Of a DNA stretch of 64,000 nt, positions 9,826-17,957 are shown piece by piece; the stretch's first letter is position 1; every line of letters starts with the position of its first letter. The translations under genes and the position numbers were made by a program. The stretch spans positions 1 through 64,000 of the forward strand of contig NZ_JBBHLB010000001.1 of NCBI RefSeq assembly GCF_037572415.1, given 5' to 3'. Origin of the DNA: Flavonifractor porci (GTDB lineage: Bacteria; Bacillota; Clostridia; Oscillospirales; Oscillospiraceae). Below the pieces are notes generated by a model that did no database searches, was not told the DNA's origin, and worked only from the letters and a program-made list of their open reading frames with translations.

Positions 9826-9867
9826 AGCAAAAACCAGCGGGATACCGCCTATGCAGTATCCCGCTGG
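9826..9867 (-). terminator. Terminator after brnQ
   Basis: A perfect 12-bp stem (9834-9845 with 9856-9867) followed on the minus strand by a T-rich tail. It begins 8 bases after the brnQ stop. Confidence 0.85.
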
Positions 9868-9874
9868 AGTAGAA

Positions 9875-11164
9875 TCAGCGCTTTTTGATGGATAGGAGCA
9901 GACCAAGCAGGATGCCCACAACGGCGGGGAGCACCCAGCCAAGACCCATGGAGGCCAGAGGCACATAGGTCAGGAAGGAGAGGGGAAGGCCGATGCCCTG
10001 GAGGGCATAGAACAGGCTGGCCACGCCGGCAAAGAGAATGGCCACCGGATAGACCATCCGCCGCCCTTCCAGCCAGCGCTGGAAGAAGGACAGGGCGATG
10101 AGCACGATAGCCATAGGGTAGAGTACCCCCAGAACAGGAGCCGACACGGAAATGATCTGAGCCAGACCGGCATTGGAGATCACCATGCTGACCACAGCGA
10201 ACAGAATCGCCCAGCCCCGGTAGCTGAGACGGGGGAAGAGCTTGTGGAAGAACTCGCCGCAGGAGCTGATCAGGCCAACGCACACATTGAAGCAGGCGAT
10301 GATGAAGATGGCGGCCAGCAGGGCGTTGCCCAGAGGGCCAAACAGCAGGCCCACCACATTGGTGAGGGCGGCGGCGCCGTCGGTGGGGTTGGGGACTGCG
10401 CCGCCGGACAGAGCACCGATGTGAGACAGCATGGCATAGACCACCAGCAGCATGGCCCCGGCGATAAAGCCGGAACGGATGGTGCCCTTGATTACGGCTT
10501 TGTCCTCGCTGACTCCCCTGGCCTGGATATTGACTGCGATCACAATACCAAAGGCCAGCGCGGCAATGGTATCCATGGTCTGGTAGCCCTCCAGGAAACC
10601 CTTGACCACCGGGTGGGTCACATAGTCGCCGGAGGCGGCTCCATAGCCGGACAGAGGGTTGACCAGACAGCCTGCAAAGGTGACCACGATGAGGACCACC
10701 AGAATGGGGCAGAGGATCTTGCCCAGCCGGTCGGTGAGCTTTTCCGGCCGCAGGGCAATGACCAGAGCGGCGGCAAAGAACACCAGGGAATAGATCAGCC
10801 GGAAGAGGGACAGAGGAGCGTCCGGTCCCGCAAAGGGAGGCACAGCCATCTCAAAGGAGGTGGTGGCGGTGCGAGGGATGGCCAGGCAGGGGCCGATGGC
10901 CAGATAGGCGGCGATGGTAAAGGCCTTGGAAAAGAGAGGGTGGACCCGGCTGCACAGGGTATCCAGACCTCCGGCGCGGGCCACTGCCACCACGCCCAGC
11001 ACCGGCAGACCCACGGCGCTGACGGCCAGACCCAGAAATGCGGGCCAGGTAGCGGTGCCTGCCTGGGCGGCAATGCCGGGCGGGAAAATCAGATTACCTG
11101 CTCCGAAAAACATGGAGAACAGTGTGAGGCCCACGAGAAGCAGGCTCTTGCCCTTAAGCTGCAT
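9875..11164 (-). CDS. brnQ: Branched-chain amino acid transport system II carrier protein
   Basis: A 429-residue LIVCS-family permease, with about 12 hydrophobic helices, that takes up leucine, isoleucine and valine with Na+ or H+. The start region KGKSLLLVGLTLFSMFFGAG is typical of BrnQ. The open frame runs further upstream, but the ATG at 11164 is chosen because AGAGAGGA precedes it and the family begins there. It is flanked by terminators on both sides, so it is monocistronic. Confidence 0.94.
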   Translation of the reverse strand: MQLKGKSLLLVGLTLFSMFFGAGNLIFPPGIAAQAGTATWPAFLGLAVSAVGLPVLGVVAVARAGGLDTLCSRVHPLFSKAFTIAAYLAIGPCLAIPRTATTSFEMAVPPFAGPDAPLSLFRLIYSLVFFAAALVIALRPEKLTDRLGKILCPILVVLIVVTFAGCLVNPLSGYGAASGDYVTHPVVKGFLEGYQTMDTIAALAFGIVIAVNIQARGVSEDKAVIKGTIRSGFIAGAMLLVVYAMLSHIGALSGGAVPNPTDGAAALTNVVGLLFGPLGNALLAAIFIIACFNVCVGLISSCGEFFHKLFPRLSYRGWAILFAVVSMVISNAGLAQIISVSAPVLGVLYPMAIVLIALSFFQRWLEGRRMVYPVAILFAGVASLFYALQGIGLPLSFLTYVPLASMGLGWVLPAVVGILLGLLLSIKKR

Positions 11165-11224
11165 AAAATCCTCTCTTTCTGAATAAACGGGCTGACAGCC
11201 CGGGTGTTGGTTTGGCATGGAAGT

Positions 11225-11261
11225 AAAAACAGCGGCATACCAGTGGTATGCCGCTGTTTTT
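11225..11261. terminator. Terminator between ferredoxin and brnQ
   Basis: A 13-bp GC-rich stem (AACAGCGGCATACC and its complement) with an A-run on one side and T-run on the other. It should terminate the ferredoxin transcript on the minus strand. Confidence 0.85.
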
Positions 11262-11278
11262 CTTTCGCAGTGCGTCAA

Positions 11279-11449
11279 TTAGCCCTGGGAAATAGCACCC
11301 GTGGGGCAGGTGTCGGCACAAGTACCGCAATCGATGCAGGAACCGGCGTCGATCACGTAGTGGTCATCGCCCTGAGCAATAGCACCGACGGGGCAAGCGC
11401 CCTCGCAAGCGCCGCAGCTCACGCAAGCGTCGCTGATGACATAGGCCAT
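11279..11449 (-). CDS. Ferredoxin, 2x[4Fe-4S]
   Basis: A 56-residue clostridial-type ferredoxin, a small soluble electron carrier. Two CxxCxxCxxxCP cluster motifs are present: CVSCGACEGACP and CIDCGTCADTCP. The ATG at 11449 is chosen over the in-frame start 15 bases upstream because GGAGGT lies 7 bases before it. It is a single-gene unit with its own promoter and terminator. Confidence 0.95.
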   Translation of the reverse strand: MAYVISDACVSCGACEGACPVGAIAQGDDHYVIDAGSCIDCGTCADTCPTGAISQG

Positions 11450-11481
11450 TGGATACACCTCCAAACTTCAAAGCTAACGAT

Positions 11482-11509
11482 ATTGTATCATAACTTTTCA
11501 AAATTGCAA
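11482..11509 (-). promoter_or_regulatory. Sigma-A promoter of the ferredoxin gene
   Basis: Minus strand TTGCAA, 16-base spacer, TACAAT, about 30 bases upstream of the ferredoxin ATG. Confidence 0.65.
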
Positions 11510-11593
11510 TGCTAAAATGTGCGTACCATGGGTATATTTTTTTCTGGCGGGAAAAATGATAACTGCGATACGCAGCCGGAAGGGAGCGATCGG

Positions 11594-11785
11594 ATGGAAA
11601 AGACATCGATGTTCCGCATGGAAGCGGCAGGGGACTTGACCCCTGAGCTGAACGGGGCTCCGTGCAGCGGGGCTCATCCGCACAGAACAAAGGAAAAGGG
11701 GCGTGGCACAAAGAATGAAGCCCGTCAAGAAGAAGCACAGGCTTTTTCCCTGGAGAAAGGGATGGCGAAGCGCCGGCATGAATGA
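11594..11785 (+). CDS. Small hypothetical protein upstream of clpC
   Basis: A 63-codon frame starts at an ATG with GAAGGGAGCGATCGG upstream. Its stop overlaps the preferred clpC start by 8 bases, an arrangement typical of translational coupling. The predicted product is charged, without transmembrane segments or a recognisable family. In most Firmicutes this position is held by ctsR-mcsA-mcsB, and none of those is recognisable here. It could be a real small protein, a coupling leader, or chance. Confidence 0.35.
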   Translation: MEKTSMFRMEAAGDLTPELNGAPCSGAHPHRTKEKGRGTKNEARQEEAQAFSLEKGMAKRRHE

Positions 11786-14267
11786 GACCCGGTTTACCCA
11801 GCGTGCTCAGGCTGCTCTCCGGCTGGCTCAGGAGAGCGCGGCGGAACTGGGCCACGGTTATGTGGGCAGCGAGCATCTGCTGCTGGGTCTGGCCAGAGAG
11901 GGCAGAGGAGTGGCTTCCAAAGTGCTCCAGGCCGCTGGTTTGGAGTCGGAGAATCTGAAGGAGATGGTGGCCCAGCTGGTGGGGGTGGGTACGCCGGGGG
12001 GCGCCCCATCCCAGGGGCTTACCCCGCGATGCAAAAAGATCATTGAGCTCTCCCTCACCGAGGCGGTGCGGCTGGGCCACCAGTATGTGGGCACGGAGCA
12101 CCTGCTGCTGGGCATCCTGCGGGAGGGGGACGGCGTGGCGGTGCGGGTGCTGGACGCCGCTGGGGTGGAACCCCGCCGGCTGCGGAGCGACCTGTCCTCT
12201 GCTATGGGAGGGGAGGCCCCTCCGCCCGCCTTTCGGGGGAGCGGCAAACCCCGTACCGAGCGGGACTACCCAGGAGAATCCAAGGTGCTGGAGCAGTTTG
12301 CCCGGGATCTGACCCGAATGGCCGCCGGCGGCCAGTTGGACCCGGTGGTGGGGCGGGACAAGGAGATCCGGCGGGTGATCCAGATCCTGTCCCGGCGGCA
12401 GAAGAACAACCCTGCCCTCATCGGGGAGCCCGGCGTGGGCAAGACGGCGGTGGCGGAAGGGCTGGCCCGGATGATGGCTGCCGGAGAGGTGCCGGAGGAA
12501 TTGCAGCGTAAGCGGCTCATCTCCCTGGACCTGTCCGCCATGGTGGCAGGTACCAAATACCGGGGTGAGTTTGAGGAACGGGTCAAAAACGTTATGTCCG
12601 AAGTGCGGCGGGTGGGGGATGTGATCCTCTTCATTGACGAGCTCCATAATATCGTGGGCGCGGGCTCAGCCGAGGGCGCCATCGACGCGGCCAATATCAT
12701 CAAGCCCGCTCTGGGCCGGGGGGAGATCCAGGTCATCGGCGCCACCACAACCGAGGAGTACCGCAAATATATTGAGAAGGACGCCGCGCTGGAGCGGCGG
12801 TTTCAACCAGTGGTAGTGGGCGAACCTGATCAGGAGACGGCTGAGGCCATCCTTTTTGGCCTGCGGGACCGCTACGAGGCCCATCATCGTATCACCATCA
12901 GCGACGGGGCCATCACCGCTGCCGTGGCCCTGTCCAGCCGGTATATCGGGGATCGCCGCCTGCCTGACAAGGCCATCGACCTGATGGATGAAGCGGCGGC
13001 CCGGGTACGGCTGGACCGGCTGGCAGCGCCCCCCGATCTGCGGGAGCTGGAGAACAAGGTGGCCCGGGCCAGGGGGGAGAAGGAGGAGGCCATCCGCAGC
13101 CAGGACTTTGAGAAGGCCGCCATGCTGCGGGATGCGGAGGAGGATTTCCGCCGGGAGCTGGACCAACAGAAGGCCCTGTGGCGGGCAGGCCAGAATACCG
13201 GCGCTGTGAGCGCCGAGGATGTGGCGGCGGTGGTGTCGGGGTGGACTGGCATCCCGGTCACTACTCTGACCCAGGCTGAGAGCGATCGCTTGCTCAGGCT
13301 GGAGGAGGACCTCCACCGCCGGGTGGTGGGACAGGAGGAGGCCGTCAAGGCGGTGGCCCGGGCGGTACGCCGGGGGCGGGTGGGCTTGAAGGAGCCAGAG
13401 CGGCCCACCGGCTGCTTTCTGTTCCTGGGCCCCACCGGCGTGGGCAAGACCGAGCTGAGCCGTGCCCTGGCAGGGGCTCTCTTTGGAAGCGAGGAAGCCC
13501 TGTTCCGATTTGATATGTCGGAATATATGGAGAAGCACGCTATCTCCCGGCTCATCGGCTCCCCGCCGGGCTATGTGGGCCATGAGGAGGGGGGACAACT
13601 CACGGAGAAGGTGCGGCGGCGGCCCTACTGTGTGGTGCTCTTTGATGAGATCGAGAAGGCGCATCCCGATGTGTGGGGCATCCTGCTCCAGATCATGGAG
13701 GATGGAGTGGTGACCGACTCTCAGGGCCGTAAAGCCGACTTCCGCAACGCTGTGGTGGTGCTCACCTCCAACGTAGGTGCGGCCAAGATTACCACGAAAG
13801 GCAGCAAACTGGGCTTTTCCGCCGCCGAGCACCGGGACGGGGAGACCCGGACGCCGGAAGAGCTGCGCAGCGCGGTGCTGGAGGATTTGAAAAAGGTGTT
13901 TCGGCCGGAATTTCTCAACCGTCTGGACGAGACCATTGTCTTTACCCAGCTGGGCCGCAGTGAGATCAAAGCCATTGCCCGCCGCCTGCTCTCCCGGGTG
14001 GGGGAGCGGCTTAAGGCTCTTGGAGTTACCCTGACTTGGACCGACGAGGCCCTGGATGTTCTGGCACAGCTGGGGTTCGACCCGGACTACGGAGCACGGC
14101 CTCTGCGCAGGACCATCCGCGCCCGGGTAGAGGACCCCGCGGCGGAGCTGCTGCTGGGAGGTAAGGCGGTCCGGGGCGATACCCTGGTAGTGGACCGGGC
14201 GGGAGAGACGCTGACGCTGCGGAAACAAGAAATGGAAAAGGAGAAGAAACCATGCGAAAACAACTGA
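11778..14267 (+). CDS. clpC: ATP-dependent Clp protease ATP-binding subunit ClpC
   Basis: An 829-residue Hsp100 unfoldase that feeds proteins to ClpP. Two Clp-N repeats come first (GYVGSEHLLLGLAREG and QYVGTEHLLLGILREG), then AAA+ domain 1 with Walker A GEPGVGKT (~216), a UVR middle segment (~440), and AAA+ domain 2 with Walker A GPTGVGKT (~550) and a C-terminal sensor domain. The frame is open to 11703, but the ATG at 11778 matches the family N-terminus and overlaps the small upstream frame. It overlaps the next gene by 16 bases. Confidence 0.95.
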   Translation: MNETRFTQRAQAALRLAQESAAELGHGYVGSEHLLLGLAREGRGVASKVLQAAGLESENLKEMVAQLVGVGTPGGAPSQGLTPRCKKIIELSLTEAVRLGHQYVGTEHLLLGILREGDGVAVRVLDAAGVEPRRLRSDLSSAMGGEAPPPAFRGSGKPRTERDYPGESKVLEQFARDLTRMAAGGQLDPVVGRDKEIRRVIQILSRRQKNNPALIGEPGVGKTAVAEGLARMMAAGEVPEELQRKRLISLDLSAMVAGTKYRGEFEERVKNVMSEVRRVGDVILFIDELHNIVGAGSAEGAIDAANIIKPALGRGEIQVIGATTTEEYRKYIEKDAALERRFQPVVVGEPDQETAEAILFGLRDRYEAHHRITISDGAITAAVALSSRYIGDRRLPDKAIDLMDEAAARVRLDRLAAPPDLRELENKVARARGEKEEAIRSQDFEKAAMLRDAEEDFRRELDQQKALWRAGQNTGAVSAEDVAAVVSGWTGIPVTTLTQAESDRLLRLEEDLHRRVVGQEEAVKAVARAVRRGRVGLKEPERPTGCFLFLGPTGVGKTELSRALAGALFGSEEALFRFDMSEYMEKHAISRLIGSPPGYVGHEEGGQLTEKVRRRPYCVVLFDEIEKAHPDVWGILLQIMEDGVVTDSQGRKADFRNAVVVLTSNVGAAKITTKGSKLGFSAAEHRDGETRTPEELRSAVLEDLKKVFRPEFLNRLDETIVFTQLGRSEIKAIARRLLSRVGERLKALGVTLTWTDEALDVLAQLGFDPDYGARPLRRTIRARVEDPAAELLLGGKAVRGDTLVVDRAGETLTLRKQEMEKEKKPCENN

Positions 14268-14767
14268 TGCTCCCTCTGGCGATTTTGCTGCTTCTGCTGG
14301 CTGGCTGCGGAGAGAAGATGAAGGAGCCAAAGATGCTGACAGCGGAGGAGCGAACAGAACTCTATCAGACCGCGATTGAAAACGCCCGGGATGCGGAAAT
14401 GAACGAGGCCGTGCCGGTGGTAACCTCGGGAGAGGAGGAACTGGCCCCCGCCATCTTTGGCCTGATTGGAGTCACTGAGGAGGACATGACCGCCTATGCC
14501 ATCGCGGTATCGCCCATGAACGTGAAGGCCTATGGTATTGCGGCCATCCTGCCCGCTGAAGGACGGGAGGCTGCGGTGGTGGACGGACTGCAGGCTTTTA
14601 TCGACCGGCAGAAGAGCAACTTCCAGACTTACCTGGCCGACCAGTATGCCATTGCGGAAAAGGCCGGGCTGGAGACCCTGGAGGACGGCACGGTTCTGAT
14701 GGTTATGTGTGAGGATTCGGACCAGGTGCTGAAGAATATCAAAACGGCCATAGAAGCCGGCACCTGA
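14252..14767 (+). CDS. DUF4358-type lipoprotein
   Basis: A 171-residue secreted lipoprotein: a hydrophobic signal ends in the lipobox LLAGC, so Cys should be lipidated and the protein held on the outer face of the membrane. The mature part (IFGLIGVTEEDMTAYAIAVS, then the final MCEDSDQVLKNIK) resembles DUF4358 proteins of Clostridia, whose function is unknown. It overlaps clpC by 16 bases and so is co-transcribed and likely coupled. A terminator follows. Confidence 0.75.
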   Translation: MRKQLMLPLAILLLLLAGCGEKMKEPKMLTAEERTELYQTAIENARDAEMNEAVPVVTSGEEELAPAIFGLIGVTEEDMTAYAIAVSPMNVKAYGIAAILPAEGREAAVVDGLQAFIDRQKSNFQTYLADQYAIAEKAGLETLEDGTVLMVMCEDSDQVLKNIKTAIEAGT

Positions 14768-14774
14768 TCAGCGA

Positions 14775-14816
14775 GCAGCCCTTGAAAGCCACGGCTTTCA
14801 AGGGTTGCGGCTTTTT
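14775..14816 (+). terminator. Terminator after the clpC-lipoprotein operon
   Basis: A 16-bp stem with one mismatch (CCCTTGAAAGCC pairing with GGCTTTCAAGGG plus flanks) followed by CTTTTT. Confidence 0.8.
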
Positions 14817-14833
14817 CGGGGATGTAATATAAT
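14805..14833 (+). promoter_or_regulatory. Sigma-A promoter of malQ
   Basis: TTGCGG, 17-base spacer, TATAAT. The -35 lies within the 3' side of the preceding terminator, so the two signals are packed together. Confidence 0.6.
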
Positions 14834-14869
14834 AGGAGCGTCCGTAATCAATGAAGTGGAGGCCTGTTT

Positions 14870-16348
14870 ATGCAAGCAAGAGCCAGCGGGATCCTGCTTC
14901 CCGTATTCTCCCTGCCGGGGCCTTACGGCATCGGCACGCTGGGCAAGCCGGCCCGGCAGTTTATTGACTTTTTGGAGGCCGGAGGCCAGAAATTCTGGCA
15001 GATCCTGCCCCTTGTGCCGCCGGGCGGGGGTAATTCTCCCTATATGTCTCCCTCTTCTTTTGCCGGTAATCCCCTGTTTCTGGATCTGGATGAGCTGGCG
15101 GAGAAAGCTTTGCTGACCCAGGATGAACTGCGCTCCGCCTGCCGGGACAACCCGGACCGGGTGGATTATGCCTGGCTCCATGAGACGCGGCTTCCCCTTC
15201 TGCGGAAGGCCTTTGAGCGGGGTAGGGCGAAGTATGCTCCCCAACTGGAGCAGTTTGAAGCTCAGGAGGCGGACTGGCTGCCCGACTACGCCCTCTTTAT
15301 GGCACTGAAGGAGTACTTTGGTGGTAAGGAACTGGCCGATTGGCCTGACGAAGTTCGTCTGCGTCAGCCTGCTGCAATGGCTCAATGCCGGGAAGAGCTG
15401 GCGGAGGAGTGTGCTTTCCAGGTTTTTCTGCAGTATCTGTTTTTCCGGCAGTGGAGGGCGGTCAAAACCTACGCCAATGCCAAAGGCATCTCCATCATCG
15501 GAGATCTGCCCATCTATGTTTCCCCCGACAGCGCCGAAGTATGGGGCAATCCGGAGCTCTTCCAGCTGAAAAAGGATATGCGCCCCTCCGGCGTGGCCGG
15601 TGTGCCGCCGGATGCCTTCTCCGACAAGGGCCAGCACTGGGGCAACCCCCTGTATGACTGGGATTACCATAAAAAGACTGGTTTTGCCTGGTGGAAGCGC
15701 CGTGGAGCCCATATGGCCAGACTGTACGACGTGGTGCGTATCGATCATTTCCGGGCCTTCCATACCTACTGGTCCATCCCCGAGGGTGCCAAGGACGCCC
15801 GGGAGGGGCACTGGGAGAAGGGGCCGGGCAACGACCTGCTGGACGTGCTGAAAAACGTGCCCGGCCTGGCCCTCATTGCTGAGGATCTGGGGGACCTGGA
15901 TGCCGACGCCCTGGCTTATATCGCCCAGAGCGGCCTGCCCGGCATGAAGGTGCTGGTCTACGCCTTTGATCCGGTGGGGGAGAGCGCCTATCTGCCCCAC
16001 AACTGCCCCCGGGACGCGGTGATGTATACCGGCACCCACGACACTCCCACCTTTGTCCAGTGGCTATTTACCGAGGCCAACCCGGACGAGCGGCAGTACG
16101 CCTTCGATTACCTGCGCCTGCGGGAGGATGAGGGCTTCGGCTGGGGTGCGGTGTGCGGGGCCTGGATGTCCCCCTGCCGTCTGGCCATCGCTCCCTTCCA
16201 GGATCTGCTGGGCCTGGGCGGGGACGCCCGGGTCAACGCCCCCGGCACCCTGGGGGACCAGAACTGGTCCTGGCGGGTGCGTGCAGACGCGCTTAACCCC
16301 ACAGTATCCGGAAAACTGGCCAGAATTACCCGTACTTACCGGAGATAA
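14870..16348 (+). CDS. malQ: 4-alpha-glucanotransferase (amylomaltase, GH77)
   Basis: A 492-residue cytoplasmic disproportionating enzyme that transfers maltodextrin units between chains. GH77 signatures are present: SPYMSPSSFAGNP near the N-terminus, VRIDHFRAF (nucleophile Asp, ~289), IAEDLG (acid/base Glu, ~337) and GTHDTPT (~387). Length fits the short bacterial form. ATG follows GGAGGCCTGTTT. It is monocistronic with its own promoter and a hairpin after the stop. Confidence 0.95.
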   Translation: MQARASGILLPVFSLPGPYGIGTLGKPARQFIDFLEAGGQKFWQILPLVPPGGGNSPYMSPSSFAGNPLFLDLDELAEKALLTQDELRSACRDNPDRVDYAWLHETRLPLLRKAFERGRAKYAPQLEQFEAQEADWLPDYALFMALKEYFGGKELADWPDEVRLRQPAAMAQCREELAEECAFQVFLQYLFFRQWRAVKTYANAKGISIIGDLPIYVSPDSAEVWGNPELFQLKKDMRPSGVAGVPPDAFSDKGQHWGNPLYDWDYHKKTGFAWWKRRGAHMARLYDVVRIDHFRAFHTYWSIPEGAKDAREGHWEKGPGNDLLDVLKNVPGLALIAEDLGDLDADALAYIAQSGLPGMKVLVYAFDPVGESAYLPHNCPRDAVMYTGTHDTPTFVQWLFTEANPDERQYAFDYLRLREDEGFGWGAVCGAWMSPCRLAIAPFQDLLGLGGDARVNAPGTLGDQNWSWRVRADALNPTVSGKLARITRTYRR

Positions 16349-16351
16349 ACG

Positions 16352-16395
16352 ACAGCCCGCCCTGCCGCAGATGCGGCGGGGCGGGCTGTTTGTTA
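16352..16395 (+). terminator. Terminator after malQ
   Basis: Stem ACAGCCCGCC / GGCGGGCTGT around a GC-rich loop, then TTGTT. The T-tract is short. It may also serve the convergent minus-strand gene. Confidence 0.65.
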
Positions 16396-16400
16396 TCGCG

Positions 16401-17393
16401 CTATTTGGCCTGGGCGGTGGGGATCCGGCTGAACTGCAGGCTGACGTTGCCCATACCGCTGGTCAGGGACAGCTTGTGTTTTCCTTCGCCGCCGCTGACA
16501 GTGTAGGGTTGGGTCGTTTCCCCGTTAAGCCGGATGGTGCCGCTGCTGGCGGTCAGATCCCAGGTGTAATCCTCCTGGCTGCCGGCCAGATCCAGGGTTA
16601 TGTTACCCATGCCGGTGGTCAGCGCGGTTTCCTCCACCGGAGCGGACACGGATAGATTGCCCATGCCGCACTCAGCCCGCAGACGGCCTTTTACGGCACA
16701 GTCGTCCCAGGTGAGATTGCCCATGCCCAGCGACAGGTCGGCCCGCTCCAGGATCGTTCCGGTGGGAACGGTGACCAGGACCCGCACATCGGGAGAACTT
16801 TCGCCGGAGGCGATGTTGTCCGATGTACTCCAGACAGAAAGGGTATCGCCGTCCTGACTGTACTTCAATTCCTGAGAGGCGTCATACCGGCTGTCCCACC
16901 CCCGGTTGATCAGACGCAGATGCCACTGGTCGCCTTCCTCCACCTGAATGTTGCCCAGGCCGATCGCAATGTCCAGCTTTGAGAAGGGTTCCACTTCGCC
17001 CTCCCAATCCTCCTGAACGGCAGGAGTTTGGACGGCGCTTCCCGTTTGGCCGGGCAGAAGGACCGGAACGGAGGTCTGCGGGCGGAACAAGAGAGCGTAG
17101 AGGAGAAGGGCTAGAATGGCGGCTCCAACAATCACCAGGACTGGCAGAAAAATCTGGCTTTTTTGCCTGCCGGGTTGGGGCGTGGGTATCTCTTTGGGCG
17201 GCTCGTTCCGATCTTTCAGCACCTGCTCCGCCACCGAGGCGGGGGAGCCCAGACGCTCTGCAACGGTCTCCTCATCCTCTTCGGAATCGGCAAAATAGGC
17301 TTCATAGTAGGAGAGCACGTCGTCCAGTTCCTCCGGCGGCAGCTTGCCCGCCAGAATGTCACGCAGTTCTTTTGAAAATTCTGCCTTATTCAT
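16401..17393 (-). CDS. HAAS-domain / DUF4097 membrane protein
   Basis: A 330-residue protein. Residues 1-60 form a helical HAAS (DUF1700-like) domain (MNKAEFSKELRDILAG...). One transmembrane helix follows at ~82-102, then an extracytoplasmic repetitive beta region with recurring G(M/L)GN motifs (IGLGNIQV, LGMGNLTW, TGMGNITL, TSGMGNVSL), typical of the DUF4097 adhesin-like beta-helix. Such proteins usually pair with a PadR regulator, as here. The ATG at 17393 overlaps the padR stop (ATGAATAA), so translation is coupled. Its exact role is unknown. Confidence 0.8.
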   Translation of the reverse strand: MNKAEFSKELRDILAGKLPPEELDDVLSYYEAYFADSEEDEETVAERLGSPASVAEQVLKDRNEPPKEIPTPQPGRQKSQIFLPVLVIVGAAILALLLYALLFRPQTSVPVLLPGQTGSAVQTPAVQEDWEGEVEPFSKLDIAIGLGNIQVEEGDQWHLRLINRGWDSRYDASQELKYSQDGDTLSVWSTSDNIASGESSPDVRVLVTVPTGTILERADLSLGMGNLTWDDCAVKGRLRAECGMGNLSVSAPVEETALTTGMGNITLDLAGSQEDYTWDLTASSGTIRLNGETTQPYTVSGGEGKHKLSLTSGMGNVSLQFSRIPTAQAK

Positions 17394-17712
17394 GGTCCTC
17401 CTCCTTTTTCTCCAGCAGAAGCGCCTCGATCTGGCTCCGGTAGCGTATCCACTCCTCTCGATAACCGGACAACAGCGCCTGGCCGGCAGGTGTGATGGCG
17501 TAGTAGCGCCGGTTCCGGCCCTGAAAGGGTTTATCATAGACGGTGAGGCAGCCGCTCTGCTGCAGACGCCTCAAAACGGGATAGAGCGTGGACTCCGACA
17601 ACTCCACCTGCTCCTTCATGCGCTGGGTCAGACGGTAGCCGTAGGTGTCTCCCTCAGCCAGTACTGCCAGCACACAGGCGTCCAGCAGGGGAGCGCCCAG
17701 TGGAAAGATCAT
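17386..17712 (-). CDS. PadR-family transcriptional regulator
   Basis: A 108-residue winged-helix repressor with the PadR core GDTYGYRLTQRM and STLYPVLRRLQQSGCL. The ATG at 17712 is preferred over an in-frame upstream start because AAAGGGGG precedes it and the family N-terminus begins there; the upstream start would also lie inside the promoter. It is first in a two-gene operon with the HAAS/DUF4097 gene. PadR proteins paired with membrane proteins commonly repress their own operon, and the palindrome over the promoter fits that. Confidence 0.9.
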   Translation of the reverse strand: MIFPLGAPLLDACVLAVLAEGDTYGYRLTQRMKEQVELSESTLYPVLRRLQQSGCLTVYDKPFQGRNRRYYAITPAGQALLSGYREEWIRYRSQIEALLLEKKEEDHE

Positions 17713-17735
17713 GGCCAGACCCCCTTTCTGTTTGG

Positions 17736-17760
17736 CAATATTATATGACGTATAATATTG
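17736..17760. promoter_or_regulatory. Putative PadR operator, perfect palindrome
   Basis: CAATATTATA, five bases, TATAATATTG: perfect 10-base arms. The palindrome includes the -10 box of the padR promoter and reaches into its spacer, so a bound dimer would block RNA polymerase. Confidence 0.65.
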
Positions 17761-17768
17761 TTTGTCAA
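17740..17768 (-). promoter_or_regulatory. Consensus sigma-A promoter of padR operon
   Basis: Minus strand TTGACA, 17-base spacer, TATAAT: a perfect consensus, about 30 bases before the padR ATG. A promoter this strong fits a gene normally held off by a repressor. Confidence 0.85.
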
Positions 17769-17957
17769 CAATGATGTATAACAAATGGCCTTGTGAAAAG
17801 TGCGCCGGTAGCCGGGGTGTGGAAGAAAATTTTTGGGCACAATTCTTTCCGAATACGGAACTTCCTGTATTTTGAAGGTTTGCTCTTGTAAAAAAAATTT
17901 TTTTGTTATATTATGAAGGCTACGAAATTCTTTATAATAAGGATACCAGGTGAATCT

